From NCBI RefSeq assembly GCF_901000735.1, contig NC_081547.1, forward strand, positions 20,956,838 to 21,020,837: a stretch of 64,000 nucleotides of DNA. The letters run 5' to 3'. Made by a program: the position numbers and the translations under genes. The notes under the pieces were generated by a model that made no database searches, had not been told where the DNA came from, and was given only the letters and a program-made list of their open reading frames with translations. The stretch comes from Corylus avellana (Eukaryota > Streptophyta > Magnoliopsida > Fagales > Betulaceae). This document shows, piece after piece, positions 1 to 11,528 of the stretch (positions are counted from its first letter, which is position 1; the number at the start of each line of letters is the position of its first letter).

Positions 1-628
1 CCTACTTTTATTGAAGCTCAATAAGGACGGCTTGACAGCTAGAGTTGATGTACTTTCAATAAGAAACACTGGGTGAGTGATTTTTCCTCAGCTTTCCCCA
101 CAATTCCTTGATTTTTCTTGGATCTATGAAAGAATAGTGATTATTTTGCTTGTAGATTCAGCTTCCTACATCAAAATCAGACCAGTTCTTGGTCTGTAAT
201 ATACCAAAATCTTAATTCACAGAGCTTCATCTCATGAGTAGTACTAATATTCTATGCTAACGGATGAGATTTTCACCAAAAGTTGCTACAAACACATGCA
301 TGCAAACGGAAGAAATAGAGGTGGATAATAATTTTTTTAAGAAAAAGAAAAAAAGACAATCGAAAACTAGATTTAAAAAAAAAAAAAAAAAAAACACCCC
401 ACTTTATATCCCACATATTAAATTTATTGCTAAATAAGACACTACCAATAAATTTCTATGGTAACTACATACTTCCTATAAAGCCAAAGAAATTAAATAT
501 GTGGGAATCTAAATCAACATATGTGGGTGACTATACCACCTCCTCCTCATGATTTTAATGCAACAAACCTCTACTTTGAGCACTGTCAAGGACCAAGCAC
601 ATGGACGCTGCCCCCACGCTTTGTTCAA
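1..628. other. Intergenic, 3' flank of the SHINE-type gene
   Basis: AT-rich sequence with a poly(A) run near 372-393 and no coding region I can support. It lies downstream of the minus-strand AP2/ERF gene and should include its 3' UTR and polyadenylation region. No clear element boundaries were seen. Confidence 0.5.
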
Positions 629-1355
629 TCAATTTCTATTCAGAAGTTCCTCAATCATCTGCAATGCAAGCCTCTGCTCCTCATCCCTCCCATCTCCACC
701 TTCAGGCCCCTCTATTTCTCCTGTCCTTGAAACGGGCATGTTTTCTTCAGCCATTCTCCTCCCATTCTTCCCTCCTAACTCAACCATCATTACCCAGTTG
801 GAGTCAGAGTGATGCCCTGCTCGTTTCTGCCAGACCCCAATGTGGGAATTCTCAGTGTCAAGCCTCAGGCATGTGAGAGAAGGAGATGGGAACTTGCAGC
901 ACTTGCGGAGCTTTGCAGTAAGCAATGCAGAAAGTGCAGTGGAAGAAGAAGAAGAAGAAGAAGAAGCAGAGGAGTTTTCATGATTGCCCATTTGATTTGT
1001 GGCGATTGGGAAGTTTGTTTTGGCGTTTGGTCCACTCATCAAAATGGCTGCCTCGTCGTACGCTCTTGCTGCCTCTTCTGCAGTTTGAAACGTCCCAAGC
1101 CATACCCTTCTTTTCCTGCAACACATATATATATATGTATCCAACAAACAGGGGACTCAATATATATATATATATATATGCTCTGTATTTTAATGCAATA
1201 GTTGAAAGAAATAAAAGAAAACAAAAAGGGGTAAAAGTTTTGAGAAGAGAAAGCAAGAGTAATGGATGTAAATACAGCAATGGATGACGGATCTCAGAGA
1301 CCCATGAGCCCCAATGCCTTTGCCTTACACCTCTGAACTTCTTTGATTGCACCAT
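629..1355 (-). CDS. SHN: AP2/ERF transcription factor, SHINE/WIN1 clade (cuticle and wax regulator)
   Basis: Nuclear DNA-binding activator; family members switch on wax and cutin biosynthesis genes in the epidermis. Two exons on the minus strand: 1276-1355 and 629-1115, with a 160-bp intron (GT at 1275-1274, AG at 1117-1116) rich in TA repeats. The joined reading frame is 188 aa, the usual size for this clade (about 186-199). The AP2 domain spans roughly residues 6-61, with [21 protein letters not shown] before the intron and KRRVWLGTF after it. The start MVQSKKFRG and the intron position match SHN genes. The C-terminal half has the clade motifs [17 protein letters not shown] and [11 protein letters not shown] Ser run (about residues 75-85) is encoded by a GAA-repeat-rich stretch near 939-963. 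Oddity: the end of the AP2 domain reads [10 protein letters not shown] where SHN proteins usually have SGRNAKTNFP. Clade assignment is strong; the exact paralogue (SHN1, 2 or 3) is not resolved. Confidence 0.93.
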
Positions 1356-1394
1356 GTTTGTAAAAACCTTGTCTTAAAATGGAGATGCTGTTGT

Positions 1395-1402
1395 AATATA
1401 TA
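1395..1402 (-). promoter_or_regulatory. Candidate TATA box of the SHINE-type gene
   Basis: Read on the minus strand this is TATATATT, 40-47 bases before the proposed ATG. It implies a very short 5' UTR. It is the only TATA-like match between the start codon and the MITE that begins at 1435, so it is plausible but not proven. Confidence 0.4.
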
Positions 1403-1434
1403 GAAACTTGATGAAGCTACGTGTAGATATTTAA

Positions 1435-1810
1435 GAGGAAAAATTACACTTTACTCCTCAAGTTTGGGGGGATTTTTAATTTGACCTCTAATATTTCAAT
1501 TTTTACAATGCAATCTCTCAAACTTTTAAAATTTTGCAATTTGACTAATTTTATCCCAAAATTCTCATATTGCCCCTAATTTTTTTTAAAAAAATAAAAA
1601 TAAAATTGAGGTGTAGAAATGGCCAAATGGCCAAAGCCACCCCGATTTTTTAAAAATAAAAAATTAGGGACAATATAAAAAGTTTAAGATAAAATTGGTC
1701 AAATTGTAAAAATTTAAAAGTTTAGGGGGGATACATTTCAAAAATTAAAATATTAAAGATTGAATTAAAAATTGCCCCAAACTATAGGGGGGGTATAATA
1801 TCCTTTTCCC
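1435..1810. mobile_element. MITE with degenerate terminal inverted repeats, 7-bp flanking repeat
   Basis: 376-bp element without coding capacity. The left end (AGGAAAAATTACACTTTAC) and the complement of the right end (GGGAAAAGGATATTATACC) form imperfect inverted repeats, each leading into AAGTTTGGGG-like sequence. The two halves are roughly inverted copies. TATTTAA is repeated exactly at 1428-1434 and 1811-1817, as expected for a target duplication. Relatives with the same terminal sequence are at 14866 and about 35965. It sits within about 80 bases of the SHINE-type start codon, so it forms part of its upstream region. The superfamily is not certain. Confidence 0.7.
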
Positions 1811-1817
1811 TATTTAA

Positions 1818-4095
1818 TATATGAGTCTTTTAACTTCATATATAATTAATTTTTTGATCTTTTAATTTGTCCTCGTGGGACACGTCATGCAAATGATATG
1901 GGAGAGCAAAAGTCATGGGGCACACACGGTGTTGGGCCATAAGAGTTTTGAACTTTTGTCAGTTTTGTGGGTGGGCAATACCTATTGGTGTTTAAGATGA
2001 TATGTCGATATTCTATTGGAGGCTGTAAAATAAGGAGTTTTTACGGTCCATCCGGATCGAAGGTTTTCTCATTAGAATTACACGGCTCGAGATTTTAACC
2101 AAGTAAATTAATGAATAATGACAATTTCAACTCTTCACAGCATGACCTTTTAACCAAATGACTGGCAAATTGTGTGGCCTCAATCTCACTCCCTCCGAGT
2201 TAATTAATTTTGAGGACCTTAAATTATCGTTCTTATTCAAACTTAAGCTTACACCTTAGATTTGATGGGATGTAATAATATTTTATATTGTCTAAATTAT
2301 GCTCTATTTTATTTCTTTGTAAGGTTTTCTTCCTTCCTTATTTAGTTTAGCCTCTATATAAATATAGACCATTGTAATACAATTTCATATATTCCAATAC
2401 AAGATGTAGCTCTAACGTTTCATCAGACTCTTTCTCACAACTTCTGCGCTCTAATCTCTCTCATATTAATCTCATCATATATTTAATTTTCAGGAGAAAA
2501 TATAAAAAATACACTTGATTCCCCCCTACCCTGAGTTAGGCCTCTTTTTAGATCTTACCTTTTATATTTAAAAAATGGTAAACGACATTTCCGAAGTTTC
2601 AACCATTGGTAAAAAAGACCTCCTGCCTATTTTTTCTGTCTCTTTAGAGAGAAAACCAGACACGTGCATGCATCACATTGACCTTTTCCAATGAGAACTC
2701 TCAAAAACAAAAACAAAAAGGGTGGTCGTCGAGCCACCCTCTTTGGCCAATGGGAGTGGTTCGCCACCTCCAGGGCGGCCGATACCACCCCTTTTTTTCG
2801 AGCCATTCGTCTCCATTCTTATCCCCTAGCTCAGTTCCTCCCATTCCAAGAGTGCATTATAATGAAATAGGAATTAGTTAGCTAGGGATCTGAGTAGTAA
2901 AGCTGAGTACGTAGCATTGATGGGTGGATTGCCGCATTGCTGCTCATGTGTGTTAATGTTACAGAGTGAAAGAAACAGCTCAGATGATGTAACTTGGAGA
3001 TTTATCAATGTACTAGGACCCCCCCCACAGAGGCTAGCTTGTGCTGGCATTAAAGGGGAAGCCGTGCAAGAGATTATATTCAGCCAAAACGCATATATAT
3101 ACAACTTCTCGGCTACGGCTAAAATAATGTGTAAACCTTATTACATAGTGGAGATAGCAATTAAATGCACATGCATGTACTTCAAAGTTGACTTAACAGC
3201 AGTGTTGTACGTATCTAGCTAGGGAGGATATAAACTAAATCATCTAGCTATATAAGAGATGAAAAAATATTTAGCCATAATATAAAAAATAATACTTTTA
3301 TAAGGATTTGAAAAAAATTTGGAGTTTGCCAAAGTTCCTAACCTTCGAGGTAGGTCCACCCCTTGAACACAGCATGAGTTGTAACTAGCTCAAAATCTAA
3401 ACCTGGATACATTGGCGGAGATAAAGGAGGACAGACAAGGGTGCCCGCCCCCTACAAAAAAAATTTTGAAAATTCTTTCTGCAAGTAATTATTTAGTTCC
3501 TTTGCCCCCAATCCCTACTCCTCCTTCTCCAGCCCCTAATGTCGCTCCTCTTCTTCTTTTTCATCGTTTATTCTTCTTCTATGCTTGACCTTTTTCTTCT
3601 AGTTGGCTCAAGTTTCAAAAGGGGTAACTTAGTCATTTACTTGAAGAGAGATTGATAGTAAAGAGTAAAAAGGGACAAGGATCTTTTGGGATCCAGCTAG
3701 TTTTATTTATAGGGGCAAAATTATCCTTTCATATTTTTTAGACAAATTTGCCCTTCAAATAAAATTAACTGAATCCCCTCAAATTCATTTGAAGTGGAAA
3801 TGATCTAAATTCAGCAAAAAGACATTTAAGTAATTATATCCCTCCATAGGCTTCGTTAATTAAAGCAAGTTTTAAAAAGGGTAACATAGTCATTAAGTAC
3901 TTGAGGAGATATTGATAGTTGAGAGAAGAAAGGAATTTAATATTATGCATGGAAACATAAAAAGAATGCAGTGAAGTACAAAGACATGAAAGACACCCTA
4001 CACACATCCAACATGTGACTTTAGAACTATCAGACAAATCTTTATTTTTAAATTTTGGTTTTTATTAACACAATTTAGCTATTTTACATGGATCA
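1818..4095. other. Intergenic, old repeat fragments, no gene
   Basis: No supported coding region. About 2268-2430 looks like an old LTR or TRIM fragment: it starts TGATGGGATG, has a TATA-like CTATATAAATATAG near 2355, and then a TGTAATAC stretch; both ends are unconfirmed. About 2700-2800 is a GC-richer piece (GGGTGGTCG..CCACCC) typical of degraded repeats. A direct repeat of about 50 bases (AAGTTT..AAAAGGGGTAAC.. at about 3610 and again at about 3866) brackets a piece of about 200 bases. Confidence 0.4.
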
Positions 4096-4773
4096 TGTTG
4101 GGTAATGGATCAACCACTTTAAGCCCAACAGGTCTCTAGGCCCGGTCCAATATGTAAAGACAAGCCTAAGCCGAGACATACTCGGCCCAAACCGAAGCAT
4201 GGCCAACCCACCGAGGGCATGGTAGTCTTTTCACCGAGGGTACAATGGCCCTTCAGCAAATGAAGGAAACCCCACATTCACTAATAAATGTCGTGTACTC
4301 CCAGTGCCCAAGCTAAAGTCCCATGTTCACTAGAACGTGGCCCAGCTGTTAGTGTCCAACCGAGACACGTGTACCTGAGGATAACTCGGGAGCCCACATC
4401 CAAGATAAGCATGGCCAAGCCACTTTCCAAACCCACGTTCTCATGATCGTGGAATAACCCACAACCCATGATCCACTTCGTCACGCATTGCGCATAGTGG
4501 ATCCTCAGGAACATGGGGCCAAGAATCGGGGAATGACAACCGCTACCTGATACTTATATAAGGGAAGCTCCAGTTCATTATTTGGTAATCACAAATCTCT
4601 CAAGCTCATATTTCTTACTTGCTCCCCTTCTCCCAAATTAAATACTGACTTAGGCATCGGAGCTATTCCTCGCTGGCACACCCGAACAGCTCTTATCCTA
4701 ATTTCTCTCTTTTGCAGATCAACGACTCCTCGAATTCCGTGCGGTATCACTCCTCAAAAAATTGTCATCAACA
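4096..4773 (+). repeat. 5' LTR of the Gypsy element
   Basis: 678 bp, begins TGTTGGGTAATGG and ends GTCATCAACA, followed at once by the primer-binding region. The same terminal sequences and an internal match (CTCATGATCGTGGA and the TTCATTATTTGGTAATC region) recur in reverse at 58193-58799. A TATA box (TATATAAG) lies at about 4555-4562. Confidence 0.85.
4555..4562 (+). promoter_or_regulatory. LTR promoter TATA box
   Basis: TATATAAG followed by GGAAGCTCC. The related LTR at 58193-58799 has CCTATAAAAGAGAAGCTCC at the equivalent place, so the position is conserved within the family. Confidence 0.55.
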
Positions 4774-4849
4774 ATTTGGCGCCGTCTGTGGGAACCCTTG
4801 ATTTTCATTGTTCTTAACACACAAAATTTGACATGGTGACCACGCTCTA

Positions 4850-7800
4850 GAGACGATGTTGGAAATCCTGGGACATCAGCTGATCCAAACGGTCGAATCG
4901 CTTCATTGGAAGATCAAATGAAGCGTATAACCGAAACCATGGACGCCTTGAAGAAGTAGAATAAGGATATTGCTTCCCGACTCATTGCTAGAGGGGACCG
5001 AGAACATGAAGAGGGGCATTAAGAGAGGAGCAGAGAAAAGCGAGCCGAAGTTGGAGGTGATCACAAAAGTTCTGCTCGGGGCGACCACGAAACAACGGTT
5101 CAAGGTGGAGTTGGTTCTCATCACGAAAGATCTTATCACGAAAGGTCTCATCACAAAAGGCATCATGTGACCAATGTTGACGAAGAAGTGACAGATTTGA
5201 AACATAAGTATATGGAGATGGCTCGTCAGATGGCTCAGTGAGAAGATCGATCGGTGGCAGAGGATCTGATTGAAAATACGAATTTGCCGTTCACTGATCG
5301 GGTGATGAGGTTTCCTCTTCCCGATAAGTTTAAATTACCTCACGTCGATAAGTATGATGGGTGCGAAGATCCGACTGATCATATGAAGAGCTTCTGAGCT
5401 CACCTCATCCTCCATGACACCCCCGACAAGATCGCATGCCGAGCTTTCCCTTTAACCTTGAAAGGGGTTGCCAAAGAATGGTGCGGAAGGTTGCTTCCCA
5501 AGTCTGTAGACAACTTCGATTTCCTCGGATGCTAGTTTTTAACTCAATTTTTGGTGATCCAGAAGAGAAAGAAGTCCCTTGCCGACTTGATGTCCCTTGT
5601 GCAAGGGAAGAATGAGTCATTGAAGGACTACATGATTAGGTTAAACTGAGAGAAGCTAAGTGTAAAAAGCCTAAAGGAAGAAACGATGCTCTCAGCTTTA
5701 ATGAACTGGATCAGAAACGAAGGGCTGCTGATGGCCAAGTTAGCTAGACCTACGTTGGTAACTCTTCGTCAGTTTATAAACAAAACCGAAGAGTTCATAA
5801 ACCAGGAGGAAGCCATTGGAGCCCAGATGAAGTCTAAAGGGGAAAGTGGCCAAGGTTGTAACATCCCCAGCCCGTGAAGGCTGAATTTGCCACTTTTCTT
5901 CTTTTACAACAAAAGTTTTTGCAAAAATCTATAAGGTCTATCAAAGTACTTGATTTTAAAGGATACGATAAATGTAAAAAACATTCTTCAAGAGATTTTA
6001 TTACAAGCGAAATTATAAAACATTAAACTTTAGTTGTGGAATATCATATTATTACAATAACTGATATGAAAAGACTTTGAAAGTTAATAATTATTCCCGC
6101 CCCCATTACTGCCTCCTATTCCAGCGTTTTTTTTACCTGAAAACAAGAAATAAAACTGAATGAGCCCAAAAGGGCCCAGCACGTAAAGTCCACAATCATA
6201 AATAGTTTTACTCATCGTCCTCAATTTAAAAAAAAAAATGTTTTTACAAATATATATACAACCAGCCATAATAATATATGTATGTACGGTTGCATCTCCC
6301 GTAGCATATACATACTATTATATCTAGTAATAAATCATCGTCATAAATCATCATCATAATGCATTATTATAAATCATCATTGTAAATCATCATAGTATAT
6401 CATCGTTGAAATTATATTATCATTTTCTCATATTATGGCCTATGTACACTGTTACCCCTGTGTACGAGGGTTGTGGGTCTTTGTGACCATGGCACTGAAC
6501 TGTGGCCTCAGCCATGCCCGACCGTCAATTAACTCTTTCTTGGTGCACTCAACAGTCATGTTGATGGAATACCACCTTCTTGCATAGCCTCCTTCAATGA
6601 TTTCACCTCCATCCGAGTATCAGTACCGAACTCCTCTCATCCTTACTTATCTTGGGGCCAAAAATACTTTCCTCCATACATGTGCCCTCATTTCGTAAAC
6701 ATTTAACTCATTTCTTGTATTTCTCTTTGTACTTCTTTTGATACATTTTAGGGCAACAAGTATGAGGGTTTATCATTATTTTTATTTCTTGTAATCAACA
6801 TTTGTTCACAAAATTCTTTTTCTCAAATCTTTTATGCAAGCCACATAACTTCATAATATGTAAATAAAAATGAATATTTACAAAAATACATAAATTGCAC
6901 GACATGATAACTTTAGAAGGGGCAGCGAACTTACTTACCTCTAGACTGAAGCGAAAAGTGGTTTAAATGATCTAGTTGATCCAATTTGACTAACACCACT
7001 AGTATATCTTTTGAAACTAGTTTCTCAAGTCCGTTCTCTCTCGTGTTCCTTCTTTCTTGCAGCGCTTTGTCTCTCCCTTTCTCTCTCGGCTCTAAGTAAA
7101 CACTCTCAGAAAGAAGAAAGACCGAGTAGAAAGTGGAAGATGGAAGAATATGTGGAAGAGAAGGGAGAGGAGTGGTGAAGTTTGTGAAGGGGAAAAGCTC
7201 TATTTATAGGAAAAAAACCAAATACTATTCTATCTTCCATTTACAATTCTACCCTTATTTTACTATTCCACCTACCAACACTATTATACCTACCATTAAC
7301 TATTCTACATTCCATTTACAATTCTACCGTCCTTTTACTATACCAATATTATTATACCTTCCCTTACTATTCTACCTACCAATACTATTCTTCCTACCAC
7401 TTACTATCCTATTATTTCACCAATTACCATTCTCTAATTACCACTCTCTGTAACACCATAAATTTCCCAAGAATTAAAATAATTAGCTAAAATGAATATT
7501 AAAATAACATCATCATCAAAATAATCTATTTAACTAACTTCAAAAATTCTGGGGCGCTACAAAGGTGAAGCCAGCAGCAGCAAGGTAGCCCCAGGGAGCT
7601 TCGTAAAAAAAAGAAAGGAGAAAAGGAGCCCGAAGAGTTTGGGGAAGAAGATAGAGCTTTTCCTCAAATAGGACCAGAGATTAACTCCTCTGAATACCAG
7701 TGTCACCAAAGGGTTCATGGATATCAAGAGGGATCCCAACTTCAGATGGCTAACAAAGATGACAACTCCTCTACAGAGGCGCAACAACCAAAATTTTTGC

Positions 7801-8030
7801 GAGTACCATAATGATCACGGTCACTTGACCGAGGATTCCATATCCATGGAGATTGAAAACTTCATCAAAAGTGGAAGGTTGGTGAGGTTCTTGGCCGGAG
7901 TTAGAGAGAGGGATAGAAACCCTCAGGAGAACCAGCCTCTGTAGCTGTAAGCGAATAATGAAGGACTCAGAAGAGGACGAGATTAGAGGCAAAGATGTGA
8001 TGAGCCAAGGAAAGATCCGGACAACCGCCA
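4850..8030 (+). pseudogene. gag remnant of the Gypsy element, stops plus nested insertion
   Basis: The capsid core region is readable from about 5275 (FPLPDKFKLPHVDKYDG, then DPTDHMKSF, ACRAFPLTLKGVAKEWC) but carries several in-frame stops, for example after MKSF and within the next 50 codons. The reading continues at 7567 after a nested solo LTR and ends in a degenerate zinc-finger-like block (CEYHNDHGHLTED, near 7800). Without the insertion it would encode the structural Gag polyprotein. It is clearly non-functional. Confidence 0.8.
5857..7561 (-). mobile_element. Solo LTR (1.7 kb) nested in gag, perfect 5-bp target duplication
   Basis: The ends are TGTAACATCCCC and GGGGCGCTACA (TG..CA), flanked by AAGGT at 5852-5856 and again at 7562-7566, and removing it restores gag continuity. 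On the minus strand it has a TATA box (TATAAATAGAGC, about 7199-7210) and, further on, a polyadenylation-like AATAAAA, as expected for U3-R-U5. It has no internal coding region. A second copy in the opposite orientation is at 38680-40535. The length and the TGTARCRYCCC terminus suggest a Tekay/Del-like Gypsy family; that assignment is inference. Confidence 0.9.
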
Positions 8031-8049
8031 AAATCCTTGGAATCAAGAT

Positions 8050-9270
8050 TTGATAGGCAAAATTCATACAATTTTGAAAGGATTAGTTAGTGGAGGAGAG
8101 TCCAACTCTACGAGGAAGACTCATGTGAGGAAGGTGAATATAGAGGAGGTTCTCCTTTTTGAAAGGCCGTCAAAGGCCCAAAAGAATGATCCAATGATTC
8201 TATCATTTTTCAAAGAAGATGCAGAGGGGGTTGCAATGCCACACAATGACGCGTTAGGAGTAATGGTGACAGTGGCTAACCATGCCATCCATTGAAACTT
8301 GGTGGACAATGGAAACTCAGCTAATATCCTATATTGGTCAATTTTCAAACAAATGGGCATGATTAGGAGAGGATCAAACCATTCGATTCACTACTTGTTG
8401 GATTTGTAGGAGAGCAAGTCCAACCTATGGGGCTGATTTCCCTTCTTGTTACAATGGGAACAGCCCCCAAACAAGCAACTGTTATGGTCAGCTTTCTTCA
8501 GGAAAATGTGGAGGTTTTTGCATGGACACACGAAGATATGCCAGGGGATTAGTCCCGAGGAAATTGTCCATCAGCTGAATGTAGACCCATCAATGAAGCT
8601 AGTGAAGCAAAAAAAAAAAAAGGAAGTTCACTACCGAGCGAAACACGGCCATCGCTGAAGAGGTGGAGAAGTTGCTCAAGGCTGTGTTCATCGAAGAGGT
8701 GTATTACTCCGATTGGTTGGCCAATGTAGTGTTGGTCAAGAAATCCAACGGGAAATGGAGGATGTGTGTGGACTTCACCAACCTAAACAAGGCATACCCG
8801 AAGGACAATTTTTCACTGCCGTAAATTGATTCCTTGGTAGATGCAACAGCTGGGTATATGCTGCTCAACTTCATGAATGCTTTTTTCGGTTACAACCAGA
8901 TCTACATGCATGAAGCTGATTGAGAGAAGAAAACATTCATCACGAACCAAATATCAAATGCCATCAAATATATCCTTCTAAATGCCGTCAAATATCAAGC
9001 ATTAGCAGATTTTCAGCAGAATTCACCAGTATGCAAAAAAAAAAAAAAAAAAAAGAATGGTGGAGCAGGAATGGTGTTGATTACACCAGATAAAGAAGAG
9101 TTGTGTAGTTCTTTGAGAATGGAGTTCAAATCTACCAACAATGAAGCCAAGTATGAAGCAGTCTTAGCAGGACTAAGCTTAACTCGGGAGATGGGAGCAG
9201 AATTTGTGGAGGTTCAAAGCGACTCCCAAGTGATTGTCAGACTAAGGCTGCTCAGTTCACGATGGTAAAT
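8050..9270 (+). pseudogene. Gypsy protease, reverse transcriptase and RNase H fragments
   Basis: Protease is marked by LVDNGNSANILYW at about 8300. Reverse transcriptase N-terminal blocks follow at 8640-8945 (EVEKLLKAVFIEEVYYSDWLANVVLVKKSNGKWRMCVDF in outline), with a stop after the NFSLP block, and break off before the catalytic aspartate block. A poly(A)-like run at 9036-9055 precedes an RNase H piece (MEFKSTNNEAKYEAVLAGL, SDSQVIV) at 9071-9240. So the centre of pol, including the polymerase active site, is deleted. Confidence 0.8.
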
Positions 9271-9289
9271 GGAACCCTCTACAAGCGAA

Positions 9290-10399
9290 GTTTCATGTTA
9301 CCTCTCCTCAAGTGTGTCTCCAAGGAGGAAGGTGATTACATCCTTCGAGAGATTCATGAAGGAATCTGTTGAAGCCATTCGGGAGTGAGGGTGTTGGCAC
9401 ACAAAGCTGTTAGAGTAGAATTCTACTGGCCGAACATGAGTCGGGACTCAATGAAAACGGTCAGAACTTGCAACAATTGTCAACGTTTCACGAATGTTTC
9501 CAAGCAACCCCACGAGGAACTGAGCCCCATTTCCTCACCTTGGCCCTTCTTGCAATGGGGGTTAGATATAGTCATACCGTTACCTCGAGAAAAGGGGGGT
9601 GTTCGGTTTGCAGTGGTAACCGTGGATTGCTTCACCAAATGGGCAAAAGTGGAGGTCTTGGTGAACATAATGACCAAATGTATGGAGCAGTTCCTATTGA
9701 AGAATGTCATTTGTCGGTATGGGATTCCACACGCATTCGTCACTAACAATGGGAAGCAATTCGATTGTGACTCATTCCGAGAATGGTGTTCAAAGCTCCA
9801 TATCAGGAACTACTTTTCATCCCTTGGTCATCCCCAAGCGAACAGACAAGTTGAAGCTACCAATAAGACAATCTTTAAAATTCTAAAGAAGAAACTTGGT
9901 GAGCGGAAAGGAGAATGGGCCGAGGATCTCCCGAAAGTTCTGTGGGCATACAAAACCACCAAGAGGACTCTAACCGAAGAAACCCCTTATGCTCTAGCCT
10001 TTGGAACTGAAATAGTCATCCCAGCCGAGGTTGGATCGAGAAGCTTTCGTGTGGAGACTTTTCGGCCATAGTGCAATGATGAAGGCATCAGGCTGCACTA
10101 TTCTTGCTGCAGGAGAAACGGGATCAAGCCCAAGTAACCATGACAGCATACCAAGAAAAGGTGGCTTAGTATTTCAACCAGAAGGTTAGGCACCGAAGCT
10201 TCAAGCCAGGAGATTTGGTGTTGCGAAAAGTTATCATCGCAACCAAAGATTTGGCCGAGGTAAAGTTAGTCACAAGGTAGGAAGGACCATACAAGGTGGT
10301 GGCATGCCATAGAGCGGGAGCATATCACCTCGAAGATAAAGAGGGAAAAGCACTTCCACGGCCTTGGAGTGCCGAACATCTGAAGAAATATTTTATTTA
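9290..10399 (+). pseudogene. Gypsy integrase, long open frame but inactivated
   Basis: The 9385-10071 frame (228 codons) holds the end of the zinc-binding region (RTCNNCQRF) and the catalytic core: GLDIVIPLP, VDCFTKWAKVE, GHPQANRQVEATNKT. The second catalytic Asp, normally in a TDNGKQF motif, is Asn here (VTNNGKQF). An upstream stop cuts off the start of the HHCC region. Downstream, to about 10399, the C-terminal part (RHRSFKPGDLVLRKV, GPYKVV) continues after stops. The integrase of this copy would be inactive. Confidence 0.85.
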
Positions 10400-10489
10400 A
10401 GTCATTGTAATTTCATCAAGAAGATTCATGTTATGATGTTTTAGTTGTAAAAGCATATCATCAATAAAAAGATATTTTGAAATTATAGT

Positions 10490-11095
10490 GTCAAACAAAA
10501 CCTCAGGAAATATAGCCACAAGGTACCTTCCCGAGACCAAGTGCTTGAGAAAATAGCCGTAAAGGTGCTTCTCAAACTTTAGCTCAATTAAAGAATAAAA
10601 AGCCTCGGACGAAGGCTTATTCTAAGGCTAATATGCCTCGGAGAAATATAGCCAATGAGGTGCCTTCCCGAGGCCAACGTTCGTGAAATATAGCCGTAAA
10701 GGCGTTTTCCAAACTTAACCCATTTAAAGAACGAGAATCCTTTGAAGAATGATTGTTCTAAGGTTAAAATACATCGGTGAAATATAGCCGTTAAGGCGCT
10801 TTCCCGATGCTAAATGTTTAAGAAAAATAGCCGTAATGGTGCTTTCTAAACTTAACCCATTTTAAGGATGAAAAGCCTCGGAAGAAGGCTCATCCTAAGG
10901 CTAAAATACCTCGGTGAAATATAGTCGTTAAGGTGCTTTCCCGAGGCTAAATGTTCAAGAAAAATAGTTGTAATGGCGCTTTCTGAACTTAGCCAATTTT
11001 AAGGATGAAAAGCCGTAGAAGAAGGTTCATCCTAAGGCTAAAATACCTCGGGAAACTTAACCTCCAAGGCGCTTTCCCGAGGACAAGCATTTAAG
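10490..11095 (+). repeat. Tandem repeat of about 137 bp in the Gypsy 3' region
   Basis: About four diverged copies. Each has two GAAATATAGCCGTAAAGGCG-like blocks, a CCCGAGGC block and a GATGAAAAGCCTCGG-like block. Equivalent points fall near 10593, 10729, 10866 and 11003, giving a period of 136-137. Tandem repeats before the 3' LTR are common in Tat and Ogre elements. Not coding. Confidence 0.85.
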
Positions 11096-11528
11096 GTTAG
11101 ACTTTTGTAAGTTTATTCTTAAAGATTGCAAAAGGGTAAACAAACGAGACGGGGCAAAAAAGAACTTTATTAAAAATTTTCAAATGTTACAAAGTTCATT
11201 TACCCTCGGGCTCGAAAGTCCCGACCCTACCCAAGGTTACATTAGGCTCCGAGGATGCATCGGCAGGGTTATATCTGAACTCAGTGATGCCCCGAGCATC
11301 CGGCATCTACTCCTAACCGAGACGGATGAGTTCTTCGATAGCCTCACATTCAGAAGGAAAGGCATCAGGAGTGGTCATATCTATGTTAATGTGGGACGAA
11401 GGGTTGAAGGCTATATTGGGAAATTAGACGCCACTAATTCCTCTTCAGGATCTTGGGATCCAATCTGTCCAGAAGACAACAACACACAAGTACGATAAAT
11501 AGTATTTTACCAAAGATACAGCTCGGTA
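11096..11528. other. Junction between Gypsy tail and Copia LTR, unassigned
   Basis: An open frame runs 11184-11498 on the plus strand (104 codons, HLLLTETDEFFDSLTFRRKG), but I recognise no domain. It may be the remaining Gypsy 3' region or a captured fragment. The exact end of the Copia LTR within this interval is uncertain. Confidence 0.3.

Larger units (their letters stand above)
4096..11100 (+). mobile_element. Decayed Ty3/Gypsy (Tat-like) LTR retrotransposon, 3' LTR missing
   Basis: Order on the plus strand: 5' LTR (4096-4773), primer-binding region with TTGGCGCCGTCTGTGGGAACC, broken gag, protease, a partial reverse transcriptase, RNase H and integrase, then a non-coding tail with a 137-bp tandem repeat. 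Domain order (integrase last) makes it Gypsy; the zinc-knuckle context, the protease LVDNGNSA and the long repeat-bearing 3' tail suggest the Tat group. gag is split by a solo LTR at 5857-7561. No second LTR is found; a reverse-oriented Copia element starts at about 11529, so the 3' end has been lost or displaced. Many in-frame stops show it is dead. Confidence 0.85.
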
